Source: Stenotrophomonas maltophilia (lineage in GTDB: Bacteria > Pseudomonadota > Gammaproteobacteria > Xanthomonadales > Xanthomonadaceae). Taken from it: 64,000 bases of DNA. This document shows positions 9,237-20,000 of the stretch, piece after piece. The stretch lies in the NCBI RefSeq assembly GCF_002799155.1, contig NZ_NERD01000002.1:3348001-3412000 (forward strand), given 5' to 3'. A program made the translations under genes and the position numbers. Position 1 is the first letter of the stretch. Each line of letters begins with the position of its first letter. Below the pieces are notes generated by a model. That model was not told the origin of the DNA. It saw only the letters and a program-made list of their open reading frames with translations, and made no database searches.

Positions 9237-9896
9237 TCAGCCCGCGCCCAGGCGTTCCTGCAGCCAGTCACCCAGTGCCTGGATCTCTTCGGCACAGACC
9301 TGATGGGCCATCGGGTAGCTGTGCCATTCCACCTCCAGGCCCAGCGCCTGCAGCGCCTGCGCGCTGTGTACGGCTACCGCCTGCGGAATCACCGGGTCGC
9401 CGCTGCCATGGGCCATGAACACCGGCACCTGCACGGCACCGTCAACACGCTTGGCGCTTTCAGCTTCGGGCAGGTAGGTGGACAGCGCGACCAGGCCGGC
9501 CAGCGGCGCGGTACGCGACAGCGCGGCGCTCAGGATGATCGCGCCACCCTGCGAGAAGCCGGCCAGGAAGATGTTCTGCGCAGGAATGCCACGCTCGATC
9601 TCACGCGCGATCAGTGCATCCAGCTGCACCACTGATTCCTGCACGCCGGCCATGTCGGCGCGTGAACGGAAGTCCATGCCGACGATGTCGTACCAGCCGC
9701 GCATCGGCACGCCGTTGTTGATCGTGATCGGCCGCACCGGTGCGTGCGGGAACACGAAGCGCAGCGCCGGCCAATGCGGCCGCACCAGCTCCGGCACGAT
9801 CGGTGCGAAATCATGGCCGTCGGCGCCGAGGCCGTGCAGCCAGATCACCGACCACTGCGGCGACGCGCCGGTTTCCTGTTCCACCGTTTGCAGCAT
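9237..9896 (-). CDS. Alpha/beta-hydrolase carboxylesterase (phospholipase/carboxylesterase family)
   Basis: A 219-residue cytoplasmic serine esterase. Seen: oxyanion-hole region VIWLHGLGADGHDF, the characteristic PHAPVRPITINNGVPMRGWYDI, nucleophile in GFSQGGA (serine near residue 118), aspartate in AHGSGDPVIP, and histidine in WHSYPMAHQV. This set matches the EstB/acyl-protein-thioesterase-like family, acting on short acyl esters. It is three bases from the downstream kinase gene and may be the first gene of that transcript. Natural substrate unknown. Confidence 0.92.
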   Translation of the reverse strand: MLQTVEQETGASPQWSVIWLHGLGADGHDFAPIVPELVRPHWPALRFVFPHAPVRPITINNGVPMRGWYDIVGMDFRSRADMAGVQESVVQLDALIAREIERGIPAQNIFLAGFSQGGAIILSAALSRTAPLAGLVALSTYLPEAESAKRVDGAVQVPVFMAHGSGDPVIPQAVAVHSAQALQALGLEVEWHSYPMAHQVCAEEIQALGDWLQERLGAG

Positions 9897-9946
9897 GATG
9901 CGGCTCCTTCAAGTTCGAGCCGCATTATGCCGCTGGCGCGGGGCAA

Positions 9947-11872
9947 TCAGTACAGCGGCGGCTGCTCGGCCGCTTCCCGCCGCAGCTGCGCGGCACGCAC
10001 CAGCACTGGCGGCGGGATGTTCTCCTCGGGGATATCGAGCAGGCCAAGACGGTGCAGGAAGGCGCCCGGGCCACGCGAGGACGTCAGCGCCACCACCGGC
10101 ACCGCCAACACCATGCCGATCACCACCGGCGCCATCCACGCGGCCAGCGACGGCGACACCGCCCAGGCCAGCACGCCCATGAAGGCACCGAAGACGCCCA
10201 GGCCGCCATAGCCACGGATCAGCGCCAGCCAGGAGATGCCACCGTCGTCACGCTGCTGCGCGTCCCAGCCGGAATCGCGGCCGGACAACACTTCGGCCAC
10301 GCCGCGCGACTGCACGTACATCACCACCGGCGCCATCAGCGCGGCCAGCACGGTTTCCACCAGCATCGAGACGAACGCACGGATCGCACCGCCACAGCCA
10401 CGGCGGTCGACCGGATCCAGCAGCATCGCCAGGTAGCCGAGCACCTTGGGCAGCAGCAGTACCGCCATGGTGGCGGCGAACAGGCGCACCACCTGCTCTT
10501 CGTCCTGGGCGCGCCAGTAAACGCTGGGCGACAGGTGCAGCAGGGCATTGAAATCGATACCTTCCTGGAACAGCGGGATGGCGATGCCGATCAGCATCAG
10601 CATTGCCCACATCGGTGCGGTGAAATAGTGGCCGATGCCGATCAGCATGTGGGTGCGGCTGATCCAGTGCAGCCCGCGGCTGCCGACCACCTTGCCGTGC
10701 TGCAGGTTGCCCTGGCACCAGCGGCGGTCGCGCACCAGCAGGTCGGTCAGCGTTGGCGGGCCCTCTTCATAGCTGCCGCCCAGGTAGGGGACCATGTGCG
10801 CGGCCCAGCCGCCACGCCGCATCAACGCCGCTTCGACGAAATCATGGCTGAGCACGTGGCCGCCGAACGGCTTGCGCCCCGGCAGCGCCGGCAGGCCGGC
10901 GTGGTCGGCGAAGGCGCGGGTACGGATGATCGCGTTGTGGCCCCAGTAATTGCTCTCGGCGCCATGCCACCAGGCCACGCCACGGGCAATTACCGGCCCA
11001 TACACGCGACCACCGAACTGCTGCATGCGCGCGAACAGGGTGCGGCCGCCGATCACCGACGGCAGGGTCTGGATCAGGCCGACGTCGGCGTTGTGCTCCA
11101 TGCCGGCCACCAGGCGCACGATGCTGTCGCCGGTCATCAGGCTGTCGGCGTCGAGGATCAGCATCTGCGGGTAGGCACCGCCAAAGCGGCGGACCCAGTC
11201 GGCAATGTTGCCGGCCTTGCGCCCGCTGTTGTCGCCACGGCGACGGTAGAACAGGCGCACCCGGCCGTCCGGCACACGCTCGCGCAGCTCGGCGAACACC
11301 TGTTCCTCGGCGCGCGCGATGTCCTCGCGGCGGGTGTCGCTGAGCACGAAGAAGTCGAAGCGCTCCAGCTGGCCGGTCGCTGCTACCGACTCGTAGATGG
11401 CCTGCAGGCCCGCCAGCAGGCGGCGCGGGTCTTCGTTGTAGGTCGGCATCAGCAGCGCGGTACGGCTGTGCACGGCCGGCAACGGCTTGTCCGGATCGAT
11501 GCCGAGGCGATAGCCACGGTCGAACACCGCGGTCAGGAAGCCGGCCAGTGCGCTGGCGAAAGACAGGGCGATCCAGGCAAACAGGCCGACGAACAGGACC
11601 AGCAGGCAGGCTTCGAGCACGCTGATGCCATTGGCCGACAGCACCCGCCACATCATCCGCGTGGCCACGGCGGTCATGCCGAGCGTGCCACCGAAGATAT
11701 ACAGCCGGCGCAGGCCGATCAGGCGCGGCGACGTGCGATGCCGCCGGACCTTCAGTGCGCCTTCGCGCAGGGTCTGCTCGGGCATCTGCAAGGGTGATTC
11801 AGTGGGCAACAGCGCCCAGCCGGCATCGAGCCGGGGCGTTTCTGCTTCCGCATGGATGGTCTGCACCCCCAT
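9947..11872 (-). CDS. opgH: Glucans biosynthesis glucosyltransferase OpgH
   Basis: A 641-residue inner-membrane family-2 glycosyltransferase that makes the beta-glucan backbone of osmoregulated periplasmic glucans from UDP-glucose. Seen: two N-terminal membrane segments after an 80-residue cytoplasmic stretch, [20 protein letters not shown], the acidic metal-binding motif in [13 protein letters not shown], the acceptor region [11 protein letters not shown] (the RW motif of processive synthases), and several C-terminal membrane helices. Length is at the shorter end for OpgH, lacking the long C-terminal tail of the E. coli protein. opgG or opgD is not adjacent. The 490 bases upstream lead to a divergent TonB receptor. 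Confidence 0.95.
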   Translation of the reverse strand: MGVQTIHAEAETPRLDAGWALLPTESPLQMPEQTLREGALKVRRHRTSPRLIGLRRLYIFGGTLGMTAVATRMMWRVLSANGISVLEACLLVLFVGLFAWIALSFASALAGFLTAVFDRGYRLGIDPDKPLPAVHSRTALLMPTYNEDPRRLLAGLQAIYESVAATGQLERFDFFVLSDTRREDIARAEEQVFAELRERVPDGRVRLFYRRRGDNSGRKAGNIADWVRRFGGAYPQMLILDADSLMTGDSIVRLVAGMEHNADVGLIQTLPSVIGGRTLFARMQQFGGRVYGPVIARGVAWWHGAESNYWGHNAIIRTRAFADHAGLPALPGRKPFGGHVLSHDFVEAALMRRGGWAAHMVPYLGGSYEEGPPTLTDLLVRDRRWCQGNLQHGKVVGSRGLHWISRTHMLIGIGHYFTAPMWAMLMLIGIAIPLFQEGIDFNALLHLSPSVYWRAQDEEQVVRLFAATMAVLLLPKVLGYLAMLLDPVDRRGCGGAIRAFVSMLVETVLAALMAPVVMYVQSRGVAEVLSGRDSGWDAQQRDDGGISWLALIRGYGGLGVFGAFMGVLAWAVSPSLAAWMAPVVIGMVLAVPVVALTSSRGPGAFLHRLGLLDIPEENIPPPVLVRAAQLRREAAEQPPLY

Positions 11873-12194
11873 CGTCGCCTACTCCGCGCCGCCGGCACGG
11901 CCGGCCATCCCGGCCGGGCTGCATGCACCAAGGTTCCCGGCGCGCTTTCCCGGCGCCCGCACTTGTCCTGGCTGTGTCGGCTTCAGGCCGCACAGTCGAT
12001 GTCTGTCACTACCGGAACCCACACGATCTCCAACGGGGCGGAATCGAAAATGCGGCCCAGTCTAGGGCGCTGAATGTAAGCCGCGCGCGAAGGTCTACGC
12101 CGGGATTTATCCCCATTCAGCAAATAGCGGGCGATCACGCCGGGGAATGGCCAGATGTCACTGCATCTCCCCCGGCACTGGATCGTAACAAACG

Positions 12195-12213
12195 CGAACG
12201 GTTATCATTTCAT
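12195..12213. promoter_or_regulatory. Weak Fur-box-like sequence in the opgH/TonB-receptor intergenic region
   Basis: The sequence GGTTATCATTTCATT contains ATCATT and about 10 of 19 matches to the Fur consensus. The position, about 155 bases before a FepA-like receptor gene, would suit iron control. The match is poor and could be chance. The rest of the 11873-12366 gap shows no RNA gene or open frame I trust. Confidence 0.3.
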
Positions 12214-12366
12214 TAACCAGGCAGGTCTCCGTTCTCGCACGGCCGCGACCCACCCAGCTGCGCCGGCCCACGCCGCGCGCCCGACGACCCACGGAAGGGT
12301 GGCTGCCTGCTGTCTGCCTGCGCCTGCTGCTTCCACAGGGTCTCCCCACCTCCCATGGAAGCCGTC

Positions 12367-14412
12367 ATGTCCCTGTCGTCCCGTTACCGTTCCGCGCGCC
12401 TGCCGCGCACCCGCCTGGCTCATGCCCTGGCCACCGCCTGCGTGCTGGCCCTGCCCAGCCTGGCCGCCGCAGAGGCCAGCGCCGATGCCTCCACCAAGGA
12501 CCTGGATACCGTGGTGGTCACCGCCTCGGGCAACCAGCAGTGGATCAAGGATGCGCCGGCCAGCATCAGCGTGATCAGCCGTGAGGACATCGAGCGCCAG
12601 CCGGTGCCCGACCTGGCCACCCTGCTCAGCCGCGTGCCGGGCGTGACCGGTGGCCTCAGCGCGGTCGGCGAACAGTCCAAGATCAAGCTGCGCGGCATGC
12701 CCTCCAACTACACGCTGGTGCTGGTGGACGGCAAGCGCATGGGCAGCTCGGCGGCGACCAACTATCGCCCCGACCTCGGCCGCCAGGACCTGAACTGGAT
12801 CTCGCCCGACCAGATCGAACGCATCGAAGTAGTGCGCGGACCGATGTCCTCGCTGTACGGCTCCGATGCGATGGGCGGGGTAATCAACATCATCACCAAG
12901 CGCATCGGCGACGACTGGAACGGCAGCGCCACCCACAGCTACACCCGTCCCGGTGATGGCAAGCGTGGCGACACCCAGCAGATCGGCGCGACCTTCTCCG
13001 GCCCGCTGGGCGAACGCTTCGGCCTGCGCATCGGAGCCAACAGCATGCGCCGCGATTCGGACCAGTCCAATGGCGGTGTCTATGGCAATGCCTATGCCGG
13101 CGAGAAGGACCGCAATATCGATGCGCTGCTGCAGTGGAAGCTGAGCGACGCCCAGCAACTGTCATTGGAAGCCGGCCATGGCGTGCAGCAAGCCTTCATC
13201 GATGCCGCGCTGGAAAAGCAGGACGAAGGCGCCTGGGGCGCCAGTGAGCTCAAGCGCAGCTCGTTGGCGCTCAACCACGACGGCCAGTGGAGCTTCGGCA
13301 CCTCCAGGCTCAGTGCGTACTGGACCGAATACAAGAACGATATCGGCGCCACCGGCCGTTCCGAGGCCACCGATACGATCATCGAAGGCAGCCTGACCAC
13401 ACCGTTCACGCTGGGCGTTGAACACCAGTTCGCCGTGGGTGGGCAGTGGAAGCGGCAGCAGCTGACCAACACCGACACCATCGGCCGCGCGCCCATCGAC
13501 TACGCCGGCAACGCGGTCAGCGGCTCCAGTCTGGAAGTGGATACGTGGGCGCTGTTCGTGGAAGACGAACTGAAGCTGCACCGCACCCTGGCCCTGACCG
13601 TGGGCGCGCGCCTGGACCACCATGAGAAGTTCGGCGGCCACGTCAGCCCGCGTGCGTACCTGGTCTGGCATCCAGCCGAACAGTGGACGATCCGCGGCGG
13701 CGTCTCCAAGGGCTTCCGCGCCCCCAGCCTGACCGAGAATTCGGCCACTGCGGCCACCCAGTCCGGCGGCCGCGGCTGCACCTCGCTGATCCCGCTGGGC
13801 TATACCCGCGGCGGCTGCTACATGGCCGGCAACCCGGACCTGGATCCGGAAACCAGCACCAACCGCGAGATCGGCATCAGCTTCGACAATGACCTGATCG
13901 ATGCCGGCGTGACCTACTTCCATACCGACTTCCGGAACAAGATCGAATACGCACCGCTGGGCAGGTTCAATGGCATCTGGTGGACGCGCATGAGCAACGT
14001 GCAGCGCGCGCGCACCAGCGGCATGGAAGGCAACTTCAATGTCCGCTTCGGCGAGCAGTGGCGCTGGCGCACCTCGGCCACCTGGATGAAGGAAGCCAGG
14101 AACCTGACCACCGGCCGCAACCTGATCGATACGCCGGAATTCTCCGGCTACTCGTCGCTGGACTGGACACCGGACACGGTGTTCTCCAGCAGCCTGTCGG
14201 CGCAGTACACCGGCAAGCAGACCGGCACCGCCACGACCTTCCTCAAGGCCTACACCCTGTATGACCTGACCGCGGCATGGAACGTCAACGAGGTGCTGAC
14301 CCTGCGTGGCGGCGTCAGCAACCTGGCCGACAAGAAGCTGTATGCCGAAGGCTCCACCGACTACTTCGTGGCCGGGCGCAGCTACTTCCTCAGCATGACC
14401 GCGCGGTTCTGA
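12367..14412 (+). CDS. TonB-dependent outer-membrane receptor, FepA/CirA type
   Basis: A 681-residue outer-membrane transporter. Signal peptide of about 35 residues ends at LPSLAAAEAS. The TonB box is DTVVVTAS, followed by the plug domain (DAPASISVISREDIERQPVPDL, IKLRGMPSNYTLVLVDGKR, IERIEVVRGPMSSLYGSDAMGGVINIITK) and a 22-strand barrel ending in YFLSMTARF with terminal phenylalanine. The plug is closest in style to ferric-siderophore and colicin receptors. ATG 12367 is chosen because GGAAG lies 5 bases before it; the in-frame ATG at 12355 overlaps that site. Likely substrate is a catecholate-type ferric siderophore, by family only. Confidence 0.9.
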   Translation: MSLSSRYRSARLPRTRLAHALATACVLALPSLAAAEASADASTKDLDTVVVTASGNQQWIKDAPASISVISREDIERQPVPDLATLLSRVPGVTGGLSAVGEQSKIKLRGMPSNYTLVLVDGKRMGSSAATNYRPDLGRQDLNWISPDQIERIEVVRGPMSSLYGSDAMGGVINIITKRIGDDWNGSATHSYTRPGDGKRGDTQQIGATFSGPLGERFGLRIGANSMRRDSDQSNGGVYGNAYAGEKDRNIDALLQWKLSDAQQLSLEAGHGVQQAFIDAALEKQDEGAWGASELKRSSLALNHDGQWSFGTSRLSAYWTEYKNDIGATGRSEATDTIIEGSLTTPFTLGVEHQFAVGGQWKRQQLTNTDTIGRAPIDYAGNAVSGSSLEVDTWALFVEDELKLHRTLALTVGARLDHHEKFGGHVSPRAYLVWHPAEQWTIRGGVSKGFRAPSLTENSATAATQSGGRGCTSLIPLGYTRGGCYMAGNPDLDPETSTNREIGISFDNDLIDAGVTYFHTDFRNKIEYAPLGRFNGIWWTRMSNVQRARTSGMEGNFNVRFGEQWRWRTSATWMKEARNLTTGRNLIDTPEFSGYSSLDWTPDTVFSSSLSAQYTGKQTGTATTFLKAYTLYDLTAAWNVNEVLTLRGGVSNLADKKLYAEGSTDYFVAGRSYFLSMTARF

Positions 14413-14472
14413 CCGGCGGCGCGCGCCATGATCGCGCTGGCGGCAGGCCAGCGCGATCGACGGTGTTGCGGA

Positions 14473-14643
14473 TTACTCGCTTTCCAGCGCGGCCGGTGCC
14501 GCATCCCGCGTGGCGGCCGTGCGTGCACGGTCCATCGCCACCGCCAGTTGCTGGCGCGCGAGCAGTTGTTGTGCCTGCACCACTTCAGGTGTCGGCAGGA
14601 GCACCGGTCCCGGTGCGTTTTCCGGTGTAGCAGGTGTGGTCAT
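14473..14643 (-). CDS. Small hypothetical protein, 56 residues
   Basis: A short gene supported by a strong ribosome binding site: GGAGG four bases before ATG at 14643. The predicted product MTTPATPENAPG... has a proline-rich head and an amphipathic helix VVQAQQLLARQQLAVAMDRART. It has no signal peptide or membrane segment. The longer upstream extension of the frame is not needed. It is convergent with the TonB receptor. Function unknown. Confidence 0.5.
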   Translation of the reverse strand: MTTPATPENAPGPVLLPTPEVVQAQQLLARQQLAVAMDRARTAATRDAAPAALESE

Positions 14644-14858
14644 GCAACCTCCATGGACATCCCGCCGACGTCCGGGTCCAACCGGGACGAGAGCGGAACT
14701 GCGCACCCTATCCTAAAAACAAGGCGGGCGGGTGACGGTGCGGCATCCGGCCACAGCATCCGGAACAAGGTAGGCGTCACATTTTTGACGGTGAAGCATG
14801 GATCCTGAATGGGACTTGTCCTATCATGAAAACGTTTTCTCACAGGGATGTTTCCCCA

Positions 14859-15245
14859 ATGAATACTACTGACCTGTCCCAATTCAGCCCGAAGTGGCAG
14901 TTCCGCTTCAATTTCTTCCGCCAGCACGGCGCCCCCAAGAATCCCGGCTTCAAGCAGGCCTGGAAGGCGCTGTCCTTTGGTGACCGCCTGAAGATCAACC
15001 TGAACTTCTTCGCGTTGTTCTTCGGCGCCATCTACCTGTTGATCCTCGGCATGTGGCGCAAAGCCCTGGTGGTGATCGGCATCAACATCGTGCTGGCCAT
15101 CGTCACCATGTTCCTTCCGGACATCGTCGGGCGCATGCTGTTCATCGCCATGAACCTCCTTGTCGCCTCCAGCACCAACTACAGCTACTACCTGGAGAAG
15201 GTGGAAGGACGCACCAGCTGGAACCCGTTTGAAGGAATGTTCTGA
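14859..15245 (+). CDS. DUF2628-like membrane protein
   Basis: A 128-residue protein with a charged N-terminal half (WQFRFNFFRQHGAPKNPGFKQAWKALSFGDRLKIN) and two to three hydrophobic segments: NFFALFFGAIYLLILGMW, ALVVIGINIVLAIVTMFL and MLFIAMNLLVASSTN, ending with a short tail. This pattern fits DUF2628 proteins of unknown function. The start at 14859 has AGGGA about 10 bases upstream. It stands alone between a small gene and a chemoreceptor that runs toward it. The local GC content is a little lower than that of neighbours. Confidence 0.75.
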   Translation: MNTTDLSQFSPKWQFRFNFFRQHGAPKNPGFKQAWKALSFGDRLKINLNFFALFFGAIYLLILGMWRKALVVIGINIVLAIVTMFLPDIVGRMLFIAMNLLVASSTNYSYYLEKVEGRTSWNPFEGMF

Positions 15246-15322
15246 GCCAACCGACCTGCGCCGGATGCGCGGCGAGGATGCACCCGACGCCCGGCCCCCG
15301 CCGGGCGTCTTCGTTTCCGGGA

Positions 15323-17854
15323 TCACGCCGCGCGGCGGGCGGTGGCCTCCGGCTCGGCCTGCAGGCGGAAGCGCGACACCGCCACCGCCAGCTGCTCGGC
15401 CTGCTCCTCCATCGCGCGGGCGGCGGCGCTGGCTTCCTCCACCAGTGCGGCGTTCTGCTGGGTGGTTTCGTCCATCTGCACCACGGTCTGGTTGACCTGC
15501 TCGATGCCGGCCGACTGCTCGCGCGAGGCCGCTGAGATCTCGGCCATGATCTCGTTGACCCGGCCAACCTGACCGACGATTTCCTGCATGGTGCGGCCCG
15601 CGCCGTGCACCAGCTGTGCACCGGCACCGACCTGCGCCACCGAGGCGTCGATCAGTGCCTTGATCTCCTTGGCCGCACCGGCCGACCGCTGTGCCAGCGC
15701 GCGCACTTCACTGGCGACCACGGCGAAACCACGGCCCTGCTCACCGGCGCGTGCCGCTTCCACTGCCGCGTTCAGCGCCAGGATGTTGGTCTGGAAGGCA
15801 ATACCATCGATCACCGAGATGATCTCGGCGATACGCTGCGACGACGCCTCGATCTGTTCCATGGTGTGCACCACCTGGCCGACCACCTCGCCGCCTTCGC
15901 TGGCCACGCCCGCTGCGGAACCGGCCAGCGCGTTGGCCTGCAGCGCATGGTCGGCATTCTGGCGCACGGTGGATGTCAGTTCCTCCATCGACGCGGCCGT
16001 TTCTTCCAGGTTGGCGGCCTGCTGTTCGGTGCGCCGCGACAGGTCACTGTTGCCCGCAGCGATCTCGCCAGCGGCCAGGCGGATGCTGGCTGCCGACTGC
16101 TGGATCTGGCCGACGATCCGGGTCAGCTGCTGCACGGTGCTGTTGGCATCGTCGCGCATCACCGCGAACACGCCGTGGAAGTCGCCCTGCATGCGGGCAG
16201 TGAGGTCACCGGCGGCGATCGCGCGCAGCAGCGTCGACAGCGCAGCCAGGTTGTGGTCGCTGACCTGCATCATCTTGTTCAGGGTCTCCACCATGCGGCG
16301 GAAATCATGGTCGAAGCGCAGTGCATCACCGCGCACGGCGAAGTCACCGGCGGCGGCAGCGGCGGCCAGCTGCTGGATCTGCTCGTTGATCGCAGCCAGG
16401 TTGTGCTTGGTGGTCGCCATCGCAGCGGTGAACTCCGCCTTCTCGCCCGGCAGTGCTTCCATGTCCACGCTGAGGTCGCCCACGGCATAACGCTGCATCA
16501 CTTCAACCAGGCGCTGGGTGACCGCGTTGCTGGAGGCCACCAGCTGGTTGCTGTCGGCCACCATGCGGCCGTACTCGCCCGGGAACGCCGCGGCATCCAT
16601 GCGGTAGCTGAGTTCACCGGCATCGTGGCGGCGCGCCATTTCGGCCTGCGCGGCCATCACCGCTTGCAGCTGGCCACGCATGCCCTGCATTGCATCCAGC
16701 AGGCGCCCTACTTCGTCGTTGCTGCGCGCCGGCAGCGTACTGTCCAGCTTGCCGGCGGCGACGTCGCCGGCCACTCGCACCGCTTCGGCGAGCGGGCGGA
16801 TCGCCAGGCGGCGCAGCAGTACATAGACACCGGCGCTGAGGGTCAGCGCCGCGATCACGCCGACCAGCAGGGTCAGCCACAACAGCTGGCGCGCTTCGGC
16901 CACGATCACCGCATGCGGCATCACCACGCCCAGCGCAAAGCGCTGCGGGGCGTTGCCCACGCGCAACGGCACGTACACGCGCACGTTGCCGGCCGCATCG
17001 GGGCTGAAGGCCTCGAACGGACGATCGGCGGCGATGTCGGCCAGCATGCTGCGGGTCAGTGCATCGTTGCGCGGCTTGCCGATCTCGGTGGCATTGGCCG
17101 AGGCCAGCACCACGCCCTTCGGCGACAGCAGTTCCACCCGGCCGGCCCCCATCGGCTTCAGCGTGGCCAGGTGCTTCTGCAGTGCCGCCAGCGAGAAGTC
17201 CACGGTGAACACGCCCAGGAACCTGCCGTTCTCGACGATCGGCGTGCTCAACGTACTCATCAGCACCTGCTGCCCGGCGATGTCATAGGCGTACGGTTCG
17301 CTGACTTTCGGCAGCTTGTCGCGGCTGGGCGCCATGTACCAGTCACCGGAACCGCTGGCAGTCTCGGTGTAGTCGGTCATCACCGACTGCTGTGGCTTGC
17401 CGTCATGCCAGGCCCAGTAGCTCATGTAGCGGCCGGTGGCATCGTGCGCTTCGGTGTTGACGAACTCGGCATCCCTGCCATCGAAGGCATCGGCCTCCCA
17501 CATGGTGCTCTTGCCCAGCCATTCCGGATGGGCGCGCAGCTGCTCACCCAGCACGGCGGCCAGGCTGGCGCGATCGGTGACATCACCACGGGCGCGCTGG
17601 GCCAATACGCTTTCGACCATGGCATCGTTGCTGGCGAAGGCCGTACCAAGATCGGCCGCAACCCGGCGTGCTTCGGCGGTGGCCTCGCTGGTCATGGTCT
17701 GGCGCGATGCGCTGATCAGGCTGGCGCTGGCCTGTCGGTAGATCAGGAACGCGGTCAGGCCGAAGCACAGCAGCGCGATCACGGCGGTGCCCAGCATCAG
17801 CTTGTGGGCGATGCTGCCCGGGCGGCGGGCAGCGGCGGAACGGGAAGAAGGCAT
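15323..17854 (-). CDS. Methyl-accepting chemotaxis protein with periplasmic Cache sensor
   Basis: An 843-residue inner-membrane chemoreceptor. The first membrane helix [20 protein letters not shown] is followed by a double-Cache-like periplasmic domain of about 300 residues ([36 protein letters not shown]). The second helix is [20 protein letters not shown], then HAMP-like repeats, and a C-terminal signalling domain with the conserved tip [20 protein letters not shown]. The C-terminus lacks a CheR-binding pentapeptide. The start MPSSRS is the only internal methionine that places the first helix properly, though no good ribosome site precedes it. It controls flagellar or pilus motility through CheA and CheW encoded elsewhere. 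Confidence 0.92.
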   Translation of the reverse strand: MPSSRSAAARRPGSIAHKLMLGTAVIALLCFGLTAFLIYRQASASLISASRQTMTSEATAEARRVAADLGTAFASNDAMVESVLAQRARGDVTDRASLAAVLGEQLRAHPEWLGKSTMWEADAFDGRDAEFVNTEAHDATGRYMSYWAWHDGKPQQSVMTDYTETASGSGDWYMAPSRDKLPKVSEPYAYDIAGQQVLMSTLSTPIVENGRFLGVFTVDFSLAALQKHLATLKPMGAGRVELLSPKGVVLASANATEIGKPRNDALTRSMLADIAADRPFEAFSPDAAGNVRVYVPLRVGNAPQRFALGVVMPHAVIVAEARQLLWLTLLVGVIAALTLSAGVYVLLRRLAIRPLAEAVRVAGDVAAGKLDSTLPARSNDEVGRLLDAMQGMRGQLQAVMAAQAEMARRHDAGELSYRMDAAAFPGEYGRMVADSNQLVASSNAVTQRLVEVMQRYAVGDLSVDMEALPGEKAEFTAAMATTKHNLAAINEQIQQLAAAAAAGDFAVRGDALRFDHDFRRMVETLNKMMQVSDHNLAALSTLLRAIAAGDLTARMQGDFHGVFAVMRDDANSTVQQLTRIVGQIQQSAASIRLAAGEIAAGNSDLSRRTEQQAANLEETAASMEELTSTVRQNADHALQANALAGSAAGVASEGGEVVGQVVHTMEQIEASSQRIAEIISVIDGIAFQTNILALNAAVEAARAGEQGRGFAVVASEVRALAQRSAGAAKEIKALIDASVAQVGAGAQLVHGAGRTMQEIVGQVGRVNEIMAEISAASREQSAGIEQVNQTVVQMDETTQQNAALVEEASAAARAMEEQAEQLAVAVSRFRLQAEPEATARRAA

Positions 17855-18046
17855 GGGAGGGTCCGCAAGGCAGTTCAGGACGACCGGCGCCACCAGGGCA
17901 CCGCGCAGGCCACCGGCCGCCGGGACGGGCCCGGCGCTGGAAGCGCACCGGGTTAGCGGCCGCCCGCCAACGAGGTTGAGGCGGCTGGCCTGCACATTCC
18001 TGAATCCGCTCAGGGTCGGGGCAGCTACCCATCTTTTGCGTCGGCC

Positions 18047-18940
18047 TCACTCGGCCACGCGGTCCTTGATCCACTGCGCGCGCGGCAGGACCTCGATGCT
18101 CCCGACGGCGTACTGCTGCAGCACGTCGTCCGGCCCGAAGCAGGGTTGCCAGCCCAGCTCGCTGCGCAGGCGGGCACTGTCGTAGACACGGTCGATGCTC
18201 AATGGCAGCGGCCACCCACGGCGTTCGAACTCGGCCAGCAGCTGCGGCGCGCGACGGGCCAGCACGCTGCGCGGGTGAGTGGCCAGTTCCAGGCAGTCCT
18301 CGCGCCGGAACGGCGTCGGTGCGCAGGCGAGGTAGCGGGCGAATCGGGCGCCTTCGTCGAGCAGCAGTGCAGCATGTGCGCTGGCCACATCGCGGGCGTC
18401 AATGCCGCGGTGCAGGCGGAACATCGCCATCCGTTCGGGCGGTTCCGGGAAGCACCGGCCCATGCGCAGCACGCGAACGCTGAAGCCCGGCGTGGCGGCA
18501 GCTTCAGCCAGGGTCTCGGCCTGCAGCTTGGTGCGATGGTAGATCGTGCGCGGCAGCGGCTCGGTGTCTTCGTCGATCCAACGGCAGCCACCGGCTACCA
18601 CGGCATGACCGTACAGCGCCGTGGTGCTGGTCAGCACGAAACGCCGTGCGCCGGCTTCGCGCGCGGCCTGCAGCAGGTGCGCGGTTGCCTCCACGTTGAT
18701 CTGCTGGAACACCGCGTCCGGCACCAGCCCGACATGCGGGGCATGCAGGGCCGCGGTATGGATGACCGCGTCGACGCCCTGCACCGCACGCGTGACCGCC
18801 TGGCGATCGGTGACATCGGCAATGATGCGCGTGGTGGCGAACGGACTGCGATCCAGCCCCACCACTTCGTGGGCGGCCGCCAGCGCACCGAAGATCGCGC
18901 GCCCGATGCGCCCGGAACTGCCGGTCAACAGAATCTTCAT
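18047..18940 (-). CDS. NAD-dependent epimerase/dehydratase family protein
   Basis: A 297-residue short-chain dehydrogenase of the extended type. The Rossmann motif is at the N-terminus, MKILLTGSSGRIGRAIFGAL, followed by the acidic cofactor residue in VVGLDRSP, VDAVIHTAALH, FVLTSTTALYG and the catalytic YHRTK (tyrosine and lysine). This fits a nucleotide-sugar epimerase-like or related oxidoreductase; substrate cannot be told. An ATG three codons upstream (18949) is an alternative start. It precedes the chemoreceptor gene on the same strand with a 190-base gap. Confidence 0.85.
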   Translation of the reverse strand: MKILLTGSSGRIGRAIFGALAAAHEVVGLDRSPFATTRIIADVTDRQAVTRAVQGVDAVIHTAALHAPHVGLVPDAVFQQINVEATAHLLQAAREAGARRFVLTSTTALYGHAVVAGGCRWIDEDTEPLPRTIYHRTKLQAETLAEAAATPGFSVRVLRMGRCFPEPPERMAMFRLHRGIDARDVASAHAALLLDEGARFARYLACAPTPFRREDCLELATHPRSVLARRAPQLLAEFERRGWPLPLSIDRVYDSARLRSELGWQPCFGPDDVLQQYAVGSIEVLPRAQWIKDRVAE

Positions 18941-19038
18941 TGAGTCCATTCACTCGAAGCGCCCGGGAACTACCGGGATGCTTCGATTCTAGGCATGCAA
19001 TCGCGCATCTGCGATAGGACAGCCATGCAATCGTGCGT

Positions 19039-19965
19039 TCATCTTGACGACTTCGCAGGCGCCAGCAGTTGCCGCGCGATGAACAGCGGATCGTCGCCAC
19101 CGGCCACATCAGGCCTCACGCCGGTACGTTCCCAGTTGCCGCCGGTGCGCAGGTTGATCGGTTGCCGATCGGGAATACTGATCTGATAGCCATCGGGCAG
19201 CAGCACAGGATCGCCGAACATATGCGCTGCGCCGCCGCTGCGCGTGCCGACAATGCGCGCGCGCCCCAAGGCCTGCAGCGAGTAGGCGACGAACTCGGCC
19301 GCCGAGCCGGTGCGGCGGTCGATCAGCACCACCAGCGGTTTCAGGTAGGCGGGCAGGTTCGCCGGTGGCAGCGGTACCGGCGTGCGCCGGCCGCGCTGGT
19401 CCAGCTGCTGCACTGTGTCGATCTTCGCGTCCAGCAGCGTGCGTACCAGCAGATCGGCACTTGCATCATCACCTCCCCCGTTCTGGCGCAGGTCCAGCAC
19501 CAGGCCATCAGTGTCGGCCAGCAGCATGAAGGCCGCCGCCAGCTTCGGCCGTGCCAGATCCAGCGGATAGAAGGTACTCAGCCGCAGGTAGCCAACGTTG
19601 CCCTCCAGCACCCGCACCTCGCGCACGCCGGCGCCATTGCTGCGGGCATCGGCGCGCCAGGCCATCAACCAGTCGTCCTGGCCGGCCGCCACGTCTACGC
19701 GTTCAACGTGGAAGTGGCCATCGAACGTGTCCAGGTCCTGGTTCAGGCGTGCGCTGAACGCAACAGAATCTGCACAACTGCCCGCATAGCGCTGCTGCGT
19801 CGACCAGCTGCGCAGGGCGTCGGCGATGCGGGCGCCCTCCGCCTCGTCCAGGTACTGCGCCTGCACGGCGCTGGCCGCCGCCTGCAGGACCCCGTCCTGC
19901 GCGGGGCAGGCTGCCGCCAGCAGCACGCCGAGCATCCAGGAGACCGCCATCATCCACCCCCGCAT
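19039..19965 (-). CDS. S41-family (C-terminal processing type) peptidase
   Basis: A 308-residue secreted serine protease. Signal peptide MRGWMMAVSWMLGVLLAAAC ends with an Ala-Ala-Cys that could be a lipobox. The tail-specific protease core has VGYLRLSTFYP, GLVLDLRQNGGGDDASADLL (conserved Asn-Gly-Gly-Gly) and the nucleophile region IDRRTGSAAEFVAYSLQAL. No PDZ domain is present, so it resembles the short interphotoreceptor-retinoid-binding-like members. It is divergent from a MarR regulator, with only 35 bases between start codons and a perfect palindrome in between, suggesting direct control by that regulator. Confidence 0.87.
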   Translation of the reverse strand: MRGWMMAVSWMLGVLLAAACPAQDGVLQAAASAVQAQYLDEAEGARIADALRSWSTQQRYAGSCADSVAFSARLNQDLDTFDGHFHVERVDVAAGQDDWLMAWRADARSNGAGVREVRVLEGNVGYLRLSTFYPLDLARPKLAAAFMLLADTDGLVLDLRQNGGGDDASADLLVRTLLDAKIDTVQQLDQRGRRTPVPLPPANLPAYLKPLVVLIDRRTGSAAEFVAYSLQALGRARIVGTRSGGAAHMFGDPVLLPDGYQISIPDRQPINLRTGGNWERTGVRPDVAGGDDPLFIARQLLAPAKSSR

Positions 19966-19970
19966 TGAAG

Positions 19971-19990
19971 ATATATAAGTGCTTATATAT
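19971..19990. promoter_or_regulatory. Palindromic operator between S41 peptidase and MarR genes
   Basis: Perfect 9-bp arms ATATATAAG and CTTATATAT around TG. It is AT-only over most of its length in a GC-rich genome and lies 5 bases from the peptidase start and 10 from the MarR start. MarR dimers bind such palindromes, so autoregulation and control of the peptidase are likely. Neither gene has a clear ribosome site in this space. Confidence 0.7.
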
Positions 19991-20000
19991 CATTCTGGTC

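Noticed and set aside
15605..17956. 783-residue frame opposite the chemoreceptor
   Set aside because: Low-complexity His/Gly/Arg-rich antisense translation.
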